From Haloplasma contractile (lineage in GTDB: Bacteria > Bacillota_I > Bacilli_A > Haloplasmatales > Haloplasmataceae): DNA of 64,000 nt. The DNA lies in contig JAENYC010000018.1 of NCBI GenBank assembly GCA_016841945.1, positions 1 through 64,000 of the forward strand, in the 5' to 3' direction. The notes beneath the pieces were generated by a model that saw nothing but the letters and a program-made list of their open reading frames with translations, searched no databases and was not told the DNA's origin. Each line of letters opens with the position of its first letter. Position 1 is the first letter of the stretch. Below, piece after piece: positions 1-9,192 of the stretch. Position numbers and translations under genes: made by a program.

Positions 1-1724
1 AAAAGCTCATAAAAAACAAATAAATTACGACAACTTCCTTGACAAACACCGTCCATTTCATAATGTAATAAATTACTTCCGTTAATTTCTACTGTGCTAA
101 TATAAGTAGCACTTTCATAATTTCTAACCTCATTTAATATTGTAGTTTGTATAAATAGCATATCTTGGTAGACTAATGGGTCTAAGTGGTTTTCTGGGTC
201 AAGTATATAATCAAAGATTGGTTCTCCAGATAATTCTTCTATATGACTAAATGTTGATTGATACCAATAATTGCCATTTGTCATATAAAACATATTGTCT
301 GTTTCATCAACGATTAACTCTAATGGAATTAATCCATTACCTTCCATAATCTTATTATAGTAGTGCATACGATAGATGACTTCTTCTAAATCATTGGTAT
401 ATTTCATAAAGCTAAATGCTGGATTGAGTTTTAATTTTACTTCATCAGTTTTTAATTCAAAATCTAGATTAGCCTTGAAACTATCTACATTTAATAATGT
501 TTCAATTGCTTGAGATATCTCTTCAGAAGTTAGTGGTGATTCTTCCGTCAGGATATTTAAATATTCATCATAATTTACTTCGTTATTTACATTTTCAGGT
601 TGATTTGGAAAGTTGAGGTCTGCAATTGGTAATCCCTCAAGTGCTTCTTGTGGGACGATTATTTCATTTAATTGATTTACATCATGAATGTTTAGAGTAA
701 ATACGATTTTCTCTACATAATCAAGTATTGTTACAATGTCAATTTCTTCAGGAAGTATCGATTCTATAAATGAGACAAAAATGTTATTGTCTAAAATTTT
801 CATCATATCAATCTCAATACGTCCGATGTCATAAGTGCTTTGGTCAAGGTAAATATCAATTGTGAAAGTTTTAAATAGTTCAAAAAGATTTTCTATATTA
901 TTATATTGTAGATAACCTTCAAAACTTTCAAATGATGATTCACTATTTTGGTCATTCATATATTCAAATATTTCTTTTAAGACCTGGTAGACATTGTATC
1001 TTACCTCATAATGGTCAAGAGTTCGATTATCTTCTGTAACTTCATCAATGTAGGAAACGTCAATAAAGTTTACCATCCCATTTAAGATAATAAATTGAAT
1101 CTGTTCTAAGTCTGTCTTTATATCGCCATCTTCTGCGTTTTCTAGGTCGAAGATATAATCAAATACTGGTTCTCCTATCAATAATTCTAATTCATCAAAA
1201 GTACCCTTATACCAATTTTCAGTATTATTAATGTAGAGTGTTTCAACTCTTTCATCAACAATTAGTTCAAATGCTTCTAAACCAAATGCATTCATTACCT
1301 CATTGTGATAGGACATACGATATACTTCTTTGTTTGAGTTGTTGGTATATTTTTGTATCAAGTATAATGGGTCTATTGATAGTTGAAATTCATCTGTTTT
1401 TGCTTCAAATTGATAATTTATTTCATAGCTCGTTGCATTGATTAGTTCTTGTATTTTGTCTTGTATTAATTGACTTGTTGGGTCAAGTGGTTCTTCAGTA
1501 GTAGTGGTAGTTTGTTGTTCTGTCGTGGTAGTAGTCGTCTGTTGTCCAGTCGTTGTCGTTATGTCATCTGTTGTTGAGGTACTCTGTTCATCTGTTGTTG
1601 TTTGGTCTTCTGTGGTGATTGTGAGTTCTTCATCAAGTGTTGTTAATATGTCTTGATTAATTAATTCACAAGAAGTAAGTGTCAAACCTATTACAGCTAA
1701 AAAAATAAATATTAATTTTCTCAT
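1..1724 (-). CDS. Surface lipoprotein with Thr-rich linker and duplicated domain (3' end outside window)
   Basis: This reading frame is open from ATG 1724 down to the window edge, about 574 codons without a stop. The start is preceded by AAGGAGGGAG. Residues 1-19 form a lipoprotein signal peptide with lipobox LTSC, so Cys19 should be lipidated. Residues about 36-77 are a Thr/Gln/Glu-rich linker. Two copies of a roughly 300-residue domain follow: the segment starting near residue 86 recurs about 316 residues later, near 402, with shared patterns such as KYTN, YRM, ELIVDE and GEPxFDYI. The second copy runs off the window. The layout resembles Bacillota lipoproteins of unknown function anchored outside the membrane. 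I do not recognise the domain, so no substrate is proposed. The lipoprotein call is firm; the function is unknown. Confidence 0.85.
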   Translation of the reverse strand, partial: MRKLIFIFLAVIGLTLTSCELINQDILTTLDEELTITTEDQTTTDEQSTSTTDDITTTTGQQTTTTTTEQQTTTTTEEPLDPTSQLIQDKIQELINATSYEINYQFEAKTDEFQLSIDPLYLIQKYTNNSNKEVYRMSYHNEVMNAFGLEAFELIVDERVETLYINNTENWYKGTFDELELLIGEPVFDYIFDLENAEDGDIKTDLEQIQFIILNGMVNFIDVSYIDEVTEDNRTLDHYEVRYNVYQVLKEIFEYMNDQNSESSFESFEGYLQYNNIENLFELFKTFTIDIYLDQSTYDIGRIEIDMMKILDNNIFVSFIESILPEEIDIVTILDYVEKIVFTLNIHDVNQLNEIIVPQEALEGLPIADLNFPNQPENVNNEVNYDEYLNILTEESPLTSEEISQAIETLLNVDSFKANLDFELKTDEVKLKLNPAFSFMKYTNDLEEVIYRMHYYNKIMEGNGLIPLELIVDETDNMFYMTNGNYWYQSTFSHIEELSGEPIFDYILDPENHLDPLVYQDMLFIQTTILNEVRNYESATYISTVEINGSNLLHYEMDGVCQGSCRNLFVFYEL

Positions 1725-1907
1725 GAACTCCCTCCTTAATTTTTTATAAAATCAAATTACATGCATTGAATATATAATTTGATTTATTAAATTATATCAT
1801 GATTTACAAACTTATACCATTAAATTATTAAAATATGAGTAAAAAAAATAATTAAACAAATTATCTGATGAACAGATATTTTAAGGCATCAAATGATTAA
1901 AATATAA

Positions 1908-1960
1908 TATACCCTATAGGCAACACTTTCTTTTTCAAAGTGTCTACTCTATAGGGTATA
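1908..1960 (-). terminator. Nested inverted repeat, probable terminator of the ABC-F gene
   Basis: TATACCCTATAG at 1908-1919 pairs perfectly with CTATAGGGTATA at 1949-1960, and an inner CACTTT/AAAGTG stem lies between them. It starts about 30 bases past the ABC-F stop. Read on the minus strand, an A/T-rich but not pure T tract follows. Confidence 0.6.
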
Positions 1961-1991
1961 GATTAGATGTCTTTTCTTTATGATTTAAACT

Positions 1992-3866
1992 TTATTCAAT
2001 TTCTTCAAGTAATTCAGTCCAAGAATGTAATTTTTTATCTAATAATTGTTGTTTATTATTTATATTATCATGAACTTCCTGTGCTTTTTGATAATCTAGA
2101 TATACTTCTTCTGTTTGTTGATAGTTCTTTAGTGATTGTATTTCCTTTTCTAAATCGTGTATTTCTTTTTCTAAAGTTTTAATTTGCTTTTGTTTTTTTC
2201 TTTGTTCATTTTTTTGTCTTTTTTGGTGTTCATAATCATTTGCGTTATTTTCTTTTTCTTTTTGTATTATTTCTTGTGATTCTTTTCTTTTCTCGAGATA
2301 GTAATTGTAGTTACCAATGTACTCAATTAATTCGTTATCCGTAATCTCAATGATTCTTGAGGCTACTTTATTAATAAAGAAACGATCATGGGATACAAAT
2401 AGAATGGTACCTTCGAAATTAATTAATGCGGATTCTAAGACTTCACGACTTAATATATCAAGATGATTTGTTACCTCATCTAAAATTAAGAAATTTGCTT
2501 TTTCAAGTGTTAATTTTGATAAGGCTAATCGTACTTTTTCGCCTCCAGATAGTTCATTTACAGATTTATAGACATCATCACCTGTGAATAAGAAAGCACC
2601 AAGAATACCTCTAACATCTTTTTCTAACATCATTCGATTCTCATCCCATAGTTCATCTAATACGGTTTTACTAGATGTTAACATCGCAAGGTCTTGATCA
2701 AAATAAGCTATGTTGACACCTGCACCATATTTAATGTTTCCATCAAGTGGTGAAACAGTTTTATTTATTGTTTTTAGAAGTGTTGATTTTCCTATTCCAT
2801 TAGGTCCTAAGATACCCACTTTTTCACCTTTTGTGATGAGAAAATCAATATGTTTAAGAAAAGCATTTTCATAGCCAATGGCAAGATCCGTTGCTTGTAA
2901 GACGATATTTCCTGTATTTTTTGAAAAATCAAATTCAACTTTTATGTTCTTATTATCAACTTGTGGATTGTCTAATACTTTTAATTTTTCTAATTTCTTT
3001 CGTCTTGCTTGGGCACGTTTTGTTGTAGAGGCTCTTACGATATTTTTATTGATAAATTCTTGTTCTTTTTGAATCATTTTTTGTTGAAGGTCATATTGTT
3101 TTTTTAAGTGATTATATCGCTCATTTTTTTGTGTTAGATAACGGTCATAATTTCCTTTATATAAGAAACCTTGATTATATTCTATTTCATAGACTGTATT
3201 TGCCACTTGATTTAAAAAATAACGGTCATGTGAAATAATCATAATTGCATGTCGATATGCTTTTAGAAAGTTTTCTAGAAACTCAACCGTTTCAAGGTCT
3301 AAATGATTGGTTGGCTCATCTAGTATTAAAACATCTGGTTCTTGTAGTAATAATTTTGCAAGTGCTAATCTTGTCCGTTCACCACCACTTAAATGATTGA
3401 CTTTATGATGATAGTATTCTTTAAATCCAAACTTGTTTAAAAGCATGTCAATTTGATACTCATATGTGTATCCACCAATTTCTTCATATGTCTCAAGCAT
3501 TTTCGTATACTTATTTAATAATTCTTGGCTGTCATCTTCTTTTATTAAAAGAGCTAATTCATCTAGTTTTTGTTTTAAATTTATTTGTTGGTGAAAAACA
3601 GAACGCATTTCATCTATGACTGTTTTTTCAGAATCAATGAGACTTTCTTGCGAAAAGTATCCTAATTTTATATTTGATGAAATAGAGATATTCCCTTTGT
3701 CGTACCCTTCTAAACCACAAATGATTTTCACTAATGTTGATTTACCGGCACCGTTTCTGCCAACGATTGCCATTTTATCATGTGTGTTTAAGGTGAGTTG
3801 AATATTCTCTAGAATGGTTGTAACACCAAATGATTTTGTTAAATGATTGACTGTAATTAAGTTCAT
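1992..3866 (-). CDS. ABC-F family ATPase (YdiF-like), ribosome-associated
   Basis: A soluble ATPase of about 624 residues with two ABC cassettes and no membrane segments, typical of ABC-F proteins that act at the ribosomal E site. The first cassette has Walker A GRNGAGKST at residues 36-44, signature LSGGE and Walker B ending LDEPTNHLD. The second has GPNGIGKST near 350, LSGGE and LDEVTNHLD, with Val in place of the usual Pro. The linker is charged, and a Lys/Glu-rich coiled-coil tail fills the last 90 residues. I chose ATG 3866, behind AGGGTGAT; the upstream GTG at 3875 lies inside that ribosome site. It sits divergent from rex, and ydiF also lies near rex and groESL in Bacillus. It could be a housekeeping translation factor or give mild antibiotic protection; the sequence does not decide. 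Confidence 0.9.
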   Translation of the reverse strand: MNLITVNHLTKSFGVTTILENIQLTLNTHDKMAIVGRNGAGKSTLVKIICGLEGYDKGNISISSNIKLGYFSQESLIDSEKTVIDEMRSVFHQQINLKQKLDELALLIKEDDSQELLNKYTKMLETYEEIGGYTYEYQIDMLLNKFGFKEYYHHKVNHLSGGERTRLALAKLLLQEPDVLILDEPTNHLDLETVEFLENFLKAYRHAIMIISHDRYFLNQVANTVYEIEYNQGFLYKGNYDRYLTQKNERYNHLKKQYDLQQKMIQKEQEFINKNIVRASTTKRAQARRKKLEKLKVLDNPQVDNKNIKVEFDFSKNTGNIVLQATDLAIGYENAFLKHIDFLITKGEKVGILGPNGIGKSTLLKTINKTVSPLDGNIKYGAGVNIAYFDQDLAMLTSSKTVLDELWDENRMMLEKDVRGILGAFLFTGDDVYKSVNELSGGEKVRLALSKLTLEKANFLILDEVTNHLDILSREVLESALINFEGTILFVSHDRFFINKVASRIIEITDNELIEYIGNYNYYLEKRKESQEIIQKEKENNANDYEHQKRQKNEQRKKQKQIKTLEKEIHDLEKEIQSLKNYQQTEEVYLDYQKAQEVHDNINNKQQLLDKKLHSWTELLEEIE

Positions 3867-3990
3867 TTTTATCACCCTAACTATTTTAGCATATTTTTAT
3901 GTGATTTAAAAATAATAGTTAATAATTAATTGAATTAGTAAATTTTATTTACTTTTAAATTAATTAATGATATATTAATAATAATAAACA

Positions 3991-4008
3991 ATGTGAAAAA
4001 ATTCTTAA
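3991..4008 (+). promoter_or_regulatory. Possible Rex operator before rex
   Basis: ATGTGAA-AAAA-TTCTTAA matches 11 of the 14 defined positions of the Firmicute Rex box TTGTGAA-N4-TTCACAA. It lies just ahead of the ribosome site of rex and could mediate autoregulation. The right half is weak. Confidence 0.4.
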
Positions 4009-4021
4009 TGGTGGTGATATT

Positions 4022-4666
4022 GTGTATAAAATCCCAAAAGCAACTGTGAAAAGATTACCTTTTTATAGACGCTGTTTTGAAAGTTTACATGAACAAGGTA
4101 TACAAAGAATTTTATCGTCTCAACTTGGCGATATGTTAAAAATTGATCCTGCGACAATACGCCGTGATTTTTCTTATATTGGAGAATTAGGTAGACAGGG
4201 TTTTGGTTATGAAGTAAACAAAGTTTTACTCGCATTAAATGATTTTCTAGATTTAAATAATGTGGAGCAATGTGTTTTAATAGGTGTAGGTAATTTAGGT
4301 CGCGCATTCTTGCAGTATAATGTGATGAAGTCTCAACAACAACATAATTTAAATCCGATTAAAATATTGTATGCATTTGATGTTGCTGAGGAAATTGTTG
4401 GGAAATCATACAGTGGTATTCAAGTGTTACATATCGATAAACTAGAAGAGATTATAAGAGAGAACAAAGTAAAAATAGCTGTTTTATCAGTTCCTCCAAA
4501 AAGTGCTAATGAAATTGCTGAAAGACTAGAAGGTAGCGGTATTAAAGGAATATTTAATTTTTCATCAATTAGTTTAAATGTGTCAAGAAATGTTTATGTA
4601 TATGATGTTGATTTGTTAAATGAATTACAATCGTTTTTATTTTTCGTGAAAAATAAATATGAGTAA
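4022..4666 (+). CDS. rex: Redox-sensing transcriptional repressor Rex
   Basis: Rex is a homodimer that reads the NADH/NAD+ ratio and represses fermentation and respiration genes when NAD+ is high. The protein is 214 residues, the usual length. Residues 1-80 form the winged-helix DNA-binding domain, with LPFYRR near the start and the recognition segment around IDPATIRRDF. A Rossmann fold follows with the NADH-binding loop GVGNLGRA at 88-95. The start is GTG 4022 behind GGTGGTGAT. A possible Rex box lies directly upstream. It is monocistronic, flanked by the divergent ABC-F gene and a downstream hairpin. The position before groESL matches the Bacillus order. Confidence 0.95.
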   Translation: MYKIPKATVKRLPFYRRCFESLHEQGIQRILSSQLGDMLKIDPATIRRDFSYIGELGRQGFGYEVNKVLLALNDFLDLNNVEQCVLIGVGNLGRAFLQYNVMKSQQQHNLNPIKILYAFDVAEEIVGKSYSGIQVLHIDKLEEIIRENKVKIAVLSVPPKSANEIAERLEGSGIKGIFNFSSISLNVSRNVYVYDVDLLNELQSFLFFVKNKYE

Positions 4667-4683
4667 TTTCTTATTAAAATATT

Positions 4684-4720
4684 AAAAGGTTGTTTTATAA
4701 TTTATAAAATGACCTTTTTT
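4684..4720 (+). terminator. Terminator after rex
   Basis: AAAAGGT with TTTTATAA pairs with TTATAAAA and ACCTTTT, with a small internal mismatch, and a run of six T follows. It separates rex from the heat-shock promoter. Confidence 0.75.
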
Positions 4721-4763
4721 ACATTTAATGGAAAAAAAATAGTAAAAAATGTATAAAAAATAC

Positions 4764-4791
4764 TTGCAAAAATATAATATATATGTATAAT
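4764..4791 (+). promoter_or_regulatory. Vegetative promoter of groES-groEL
   Basis: TTGCAA at 4764-4769 and TATAAT at 4786-4791 with a 16-base spacer form a SigA-type promoter. The CIRCE dyad begins 12 bases beyond the -10 box, the expected place for HrcA repression. Confidence 0.8.
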
Positions 4792-4802
4792 AATATATGT
4801 GA

Positions 4803-4829
4803 TTAGCACTCATTATATATGACTGCTAA
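4803..4829 (+). promoter_or_regulatory. CIRCE operator (HrcA binding site)
   Basis: TTAGCACTC, nine spacer bases, then GACTGCTAA. This is the CIRCE inverted repeat TTAGCACTC-N9-GAGTGCTAA with a single mismatch in the right half. HrcA, whose gene is not in this window, should repress groESL here and release it on heat shock. Confidence 0.92.
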
Positions 4830-4882
4830 CAAGTTATCGAATATGGTACAAACCAAATATAATAAAGGAGGGTATTATACAA

Positions 4883-5167
4883 ATGATTAAACCTTTAGGA
4901 CAAAGAATATTGTTAGAAAAGTTTGAAGTTGAAAAGAAAACATTAGGCGGTATAATTTTGCCAGACAATGTAAATGATGAGAAAAATTTTGCGAAGGTTG
5001 TTGCAATCGGAACTGGTAAACGCTTAGAAAATGGAGAAAGAGAAGCGTTTGATGTGAAGGTTGGCGACAAAGTAATTTATTCGCAATACGCAGCAACTGA
5101 AACCAAAATAGATGGTAAAAAATATTTGGTTGTTGATGAAAAAGATGTTTTAGCTATTATAGAATAA
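4883..5167 (+). CDS. groES: Co-chaperonin GroES
   Basis: GroES caps the GroEL folding chamber as a heptamer in the cytoplasm. The protein is 94 residues, the standard size. It opens with IKPLGQRILLEK, contains the mobile loop KKTLGGIILPDN near residues 18-29 that docks on GroEL, and has the YSQYA segment before the last strands. ATG 4883 follows AAAGGAGGG. It is the first gene of a two-gene operon with groEL 18 bases downstream, controlled by the promoter and CIRCE dyad upstream. Nothing is unusual. Confidence 0.97.
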   Translation: MIKPLGQRILLEKFEVEKKTLGGIILPDNVNDEKNFAKVVAIGTGKRLENGEREAFDVKVGDKVIYSQYAATETKIDGKKYLVVDEKDVLAIIE

Positions 5168-5185
5168 TTGAAAGGAGAGATATAG

Positions 5186-6811
<1,626 letters not shown>

Positions 6812-6818
6812 TATAATA

Positions 6819-6857
6819 AGAGGCTGTAACATTAATGAGGTTACAAGCCTCTTTTTT
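6819..6857 (+). terminator. Terminator of groESL
   Basis: AGAGGC with GTAAC pairs with GTTAC and GCCTCT around a short loop, followed by T6. It is the expected Rho-independent end of the groESL transcript. Confidence 0.9.
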
Positions 6858-7040
6858 GTTTATATTTAAGTGAATCAAATGCTACTTTTTATAAAAGTGC
6901 CCGTATAAAATAAAATGATCTTGTTATAAATAACAATTAATTTCAGAAACATGCATAGTATAAAGGTTATCAGCTGAAGTTATTCTTTATAATTCCTTAT
7001 AAAAAGTATGTTTTTTTGTCTATATACCTTAAATTAATGG

Positions 7041-7155
7041 TATAATATATGGTGATAAAAATATTTAACAAAAAAAATTGTAAATATTAGAAAAATACAA
7101 AAATTCAGGCAGCCGTTAGATTATTGTTAAATATTCTATTCGGCTGTCTTTTATT
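7041..7155 (+). ncRNA. Candidate small RNA or attenuator with pseudoknot potential
   Basis: The 430 bases between groEL and the next gene have no plausible ORF but do hold RNA signals. TATAAT at 7041-7046 is followed about 65 bases later by a GC-rich hairpin, AGGCAGCCG (7107-7115) with CGGCTGTCT (7141-7149), ending in a T-rich tract. AATATTTAACAA (7060-7071) is perfectly complementary to TTGTTAAATATT (7124-7135) in the loop of that hairpin. It can also pair with TTGTAAATATT (7078-7088). This suggests a terminated RNA of about 100 nt with alternative folds. No known RNA family is recognised. The -35 box is poor (TTGTCT at 7016-7021, 19-base spacer). AT-richness makes chance pairing possible. 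Confidence 0.4.
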
Positions 7156-7252
7156 TTATAGATAAAAATAAAAATTCTTTTATTCATATGATTTAGCAGA
7201 TAGATTAGAAATAATTACAGATAAATACGTATTCTTCTTTTAATATATTTGA

Positions 7253-7258
7253 TATAAT
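7253..7258 (+). promoter_or_regulatory. -10 box of the small membrane protein gene
   Basis: TATAAT within TTGATATAAT, 29 bases before the ATG at 7288. The surrounding bases from about 7217 to 7287 resemble 8377-8441 upstream of the broken paralogue, so the promoter was duplicated with the gene. No clear -35 box is seen. Confidence 0.5.
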
Positions 7259-7287
7259 ATTAAAGTGGGTAAGAAGGAGAAATAGTA

Positions 7288-7797
7288 ATGAAAATATTTC
7301 CTGAGTATAAATATCAATTAAAATTTAATATATCACCTGAAGAATTTATTAACATTATGTATGAAAATAAGTATATATTAGATCAAAAAAGTAATAATGA
7401 TAGGGATAAATCAAAATTATTTACTGGATATTTTAATGAGATGAGTTTTGAATTGAAACATGAAATTGAAGGAATGAATTCAGGTAATCCCAAAATCAAG
7501 GGAACTGTAAAAGAAAGTGAATATGGTTGTAATGTAGAATTAACATTTTCATTATTTCCTGAAGTTAAGGTTATCTTATCACTAATACTATTATTCTTAA
7601 CTATCTCTTTTATTGTTACTTTTATAATTTTTATATTTGAATTATTTCATAATAAGCTTAATTTTACTTTTGTGGGTCCTTTTATACCTTTAGTTATAAT
7701 TCAAGTTTTTATCCGTGTATTAATGGATGGTCAAATTACTAATTCAATTGCAGATATAAAAGAAATAATTAATAAAAAAGGTCATTTTAATAGTTAA
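7288..7797 (+). CDS. Unknown small membrane protein, two transmembrane helices
   Basis: I do not recognise this 169-residue protein. The first 90 residues are soluble and polar, with the segment ELKHEIEGMNSGNPKIKGTV. Two hydrophobic helices follow at about 93-117 and 127-147, then a short charged tail, DIKEIINKKGH. ATG 7288 follows AAGAAGGAG and its own -10 box. A degraded paralogue lies 650 bases downstream (8442-8860) with the same conserved MNSxNPKIxG core, so the gene was duplicated and one copy decayed. The surroundings are an accessory patch of broken genes. By context it might be an immunity-type membrane protein, but nothing in the sequence proves this. Confidence 0.65.
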   Translation: MKIFPEYKYQLKFNISPEEFINIMYENKYILDQKSNNDRDKSKLFTGYFNEMSFELKHEIEGMNSGNPKIKGTVKESEYGCNVELTFSLFPEVKVILSLILLFLTISFIVTFIIFIFELFHNKLNFTFVGPFIPLVIIQVFIRVLMDGQITNSIADIKEIINKKGHFNS

Positions 7798-7979
7798 ATT
7801 TATTCAATGTAATAAAAATTATCCTAAAGGCATTATGTAGATAATCAAATAATATGTCCTATTTGAAATTCTACTTAACAACACTAATAAGTGACAATAT
7901 AGGATCTAATTCTTCTTGTTTTGATAAAAAAAAGAAGATAAATTAAAATATAACTTGACAAATATAAAAAGGAGAAAAA

Positions 7980-8196
7980 ATGAAAAAAAATAAACTAAAT
8001 AGCAAAGAAGCAATTTATTTTATTTTATTCAATTCAATCACTGCTTCTTTAGTCAGCACATATATTTTACAATTTCATAGAGAATATTTTTTTAAAAAGG
8101 CCTATATTACTTGTAATTGTGTGTTTTATTATTATTTTAATTATTTTACTAATAGATTACATTTTATTAATTACTTTTAATAAAAAGAAAAAATAA
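7980..8196 (+). pseudogene. Frameshifted small two-helix membrane protein gene
   Basis: ATG 7980 has a good ribosome site (AAAAGGAGAAAA), and TTGACA lies about 26 bases upstream of it. Frame 1 gives MKKNKLNSKEAIYFILF and a first hydrophobic helix, then degenerates after a T7-A5 run at 8087-8098. From that run on, the +1 frame reads RPILLVIVCFIIILIILLID and ends NKKKK-stop at 8196, a convincing second helix with a positive tail. The intact product would be about 72 residues. The homopolymer is either a frameshift mutation, a programmed slip, or a sequencing error. No family is recognised. Confidence 0.55.
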
Positions 8197-8209
8197 CAAC
8201 TTAATTTGA

Positions 8210-8347
8210 TGGGATACATCATCAGGTGGTTCTATTGGCCAAGGTCTTACATTTGGCGCTGATGTTAATATTTATATCGCAGAAGATTTTGATAAAGTTT
8301 ATATAGGTGAAACAGTAAGTTTTGGATTGGGAGTTAAATTCCTGTGA
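8210..8347 (+). pseudogene. Gene scrap encoding a Gly-rich beta C-terminal tail
   Basis: This 45-codon open stretch has no start codon and an in-frame stop immediately upstream. It reads SSGGSIGQGLTFGADVNIY and then a second strand-like segment, VSFGLGVKF-Leu, before TGA. The alternating Gly/hydrophobic pattern looks like the last strands of a secreted or RHS-like protein, but no family can be fixed from so little. Base composition is less AT-rich than its neighbours. It is most likely the 3' remnant of a larger lost gene. Confidence 0.45.
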
Positions 8348-8408
8348 CTGGTGAGTTTTACCAAAAGGTATCGTACACAGATACAGTATCTTCCTTAAAT
8401 ATATATGA

Positions 8409-8414
8409 TATAAT
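8409..8414 (+). promoter_or_regulatory. -10 box of the broken paralogue
   Basis: TATAAT within ATGATATAAT, 27 bases before the start codon at 8442. The context is similar to 7217-7287 before the intact paralogue, indicating a duplication that included the promoter. Confidence 0.45.
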
Positions 8415-8441
8415 TTTTAAGTAGTAAGGGAGAGGTTATAT

Positions 8442-8860
8442 ATGAAATTTCCAAAATTATTTATAGGTATTATTAATGATTATTCTTTTACAATGAAACA
8501 TAATATAAGTCATATGAATTCCTGTAATCCTAAAATCGAAGGTGTCGTAAAGAAAGATTCTAAAGGTAGTGTTTTAGAAATTAGTTTTTGTTTAGATAAT
8601 AGAGTAAAATTATTTCTAATATTGTTTAGTTGCCTTATAATCATGTCTCATATAATAGTTCTTATATTATTTAGTTTTTAATTAAATTATATATTAATTT
8701 ATGTTCAATAATAAGTATATTTTTATTATTTATATTTATTAGACTGATATTTCATTATCTATTAGATTATGAAATAAACTATTCGTTAGAAGATATTAAA
8801 ATCTTACTTAGAAAAGAAGAGGATAAAAAAAGGTATAACTTATCTTTCCATTTGTTATAG
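8442..8860 (+). pseudogene. Degraded paralogue of the 7288 membrane protein
   Basis: ATG 8442 follows AAGGGAGAGG. The first 79 codons match residues about 46-120 of the protein at 7288: KLFxGxxNxxSFxxKH, then MNSxNPKIxG and the first transmembrane helix. A stop at 8679-8681 interrupts it. From about 8687 another frame continues the homology with a second hydrophobic helix and YLLDYEINYSLEDIKILL, corresponding to VLMDGQITNSIADIKEII near the end of the intact copy, and stops at 8858-8860. The N-terminal 45 residues are missing. The gene is therefore truncated and frameshifted, a clear decaying duplicate. Confidence 0.7.
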
Positions 8861-9113
8861 TCTTATTTGTTGGATGTCCAAATATAAAAAGCTATGCTGA
8901 CATTTCAAACCTTTTGTAGACTTTGATAATATAAAGTTTAATTAACGATGCAAACTCGAAAGCAATATTTAAATATGCATAAATTTCACTATAATGACCT
9001 GCTTAAGAAAAACATTTAACCGAGCTTCTTTTATGAATTATTCGGTAATAAATAGATTAATCTGTTTAATATCAGATATTTCTTTAAGAGCTATCTTTCA
9101 ATCTATATATATG
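8861..9113. other. Intergenic remnant, no gene seen
   Basis: About 250 bases between the broken paralogue and the convergent terminator hold no ORF with a start and ribosome site on either strand, and no strong hairpin. It is probably decayed accessory DNA. Confidence 0.5.
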
Positions 9114-9148
9114 AAAAAGCCCACAATGTTAATAATTGTGGGCTTTTT
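9114..9148. terminator. Bidirectional terminator after lit
   Basis: AAAAAGCCCACAAT (9114-9127) pairs with ATTGTGGGCTTTTT (9135-9148), with T tracts on both strands. It ends the minus-strand lit gene and closes the accessory patch. Confidence 0.9.
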
Positions 9149-9192
9149 AGATAAATGTAATTAAGTTTTGTTAAACATTTGATTACAGTTTT

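Noticed and set aside
1525-1615. Short repeat array of GTTGT/CTGTTGTT-like units that might look like tandem DNA repeats
   Set aside because: It is the coding sequence of the Thr-rich linker of the lipoprotein, with variable codons, not a repeat array or CRISPR.
1861-1965. Possible phage attachment site at the nested palindrome 1908-1960
   Set aside because: No integrase and no second copy in the window; its place after the ABC-F stop fits a terminator.
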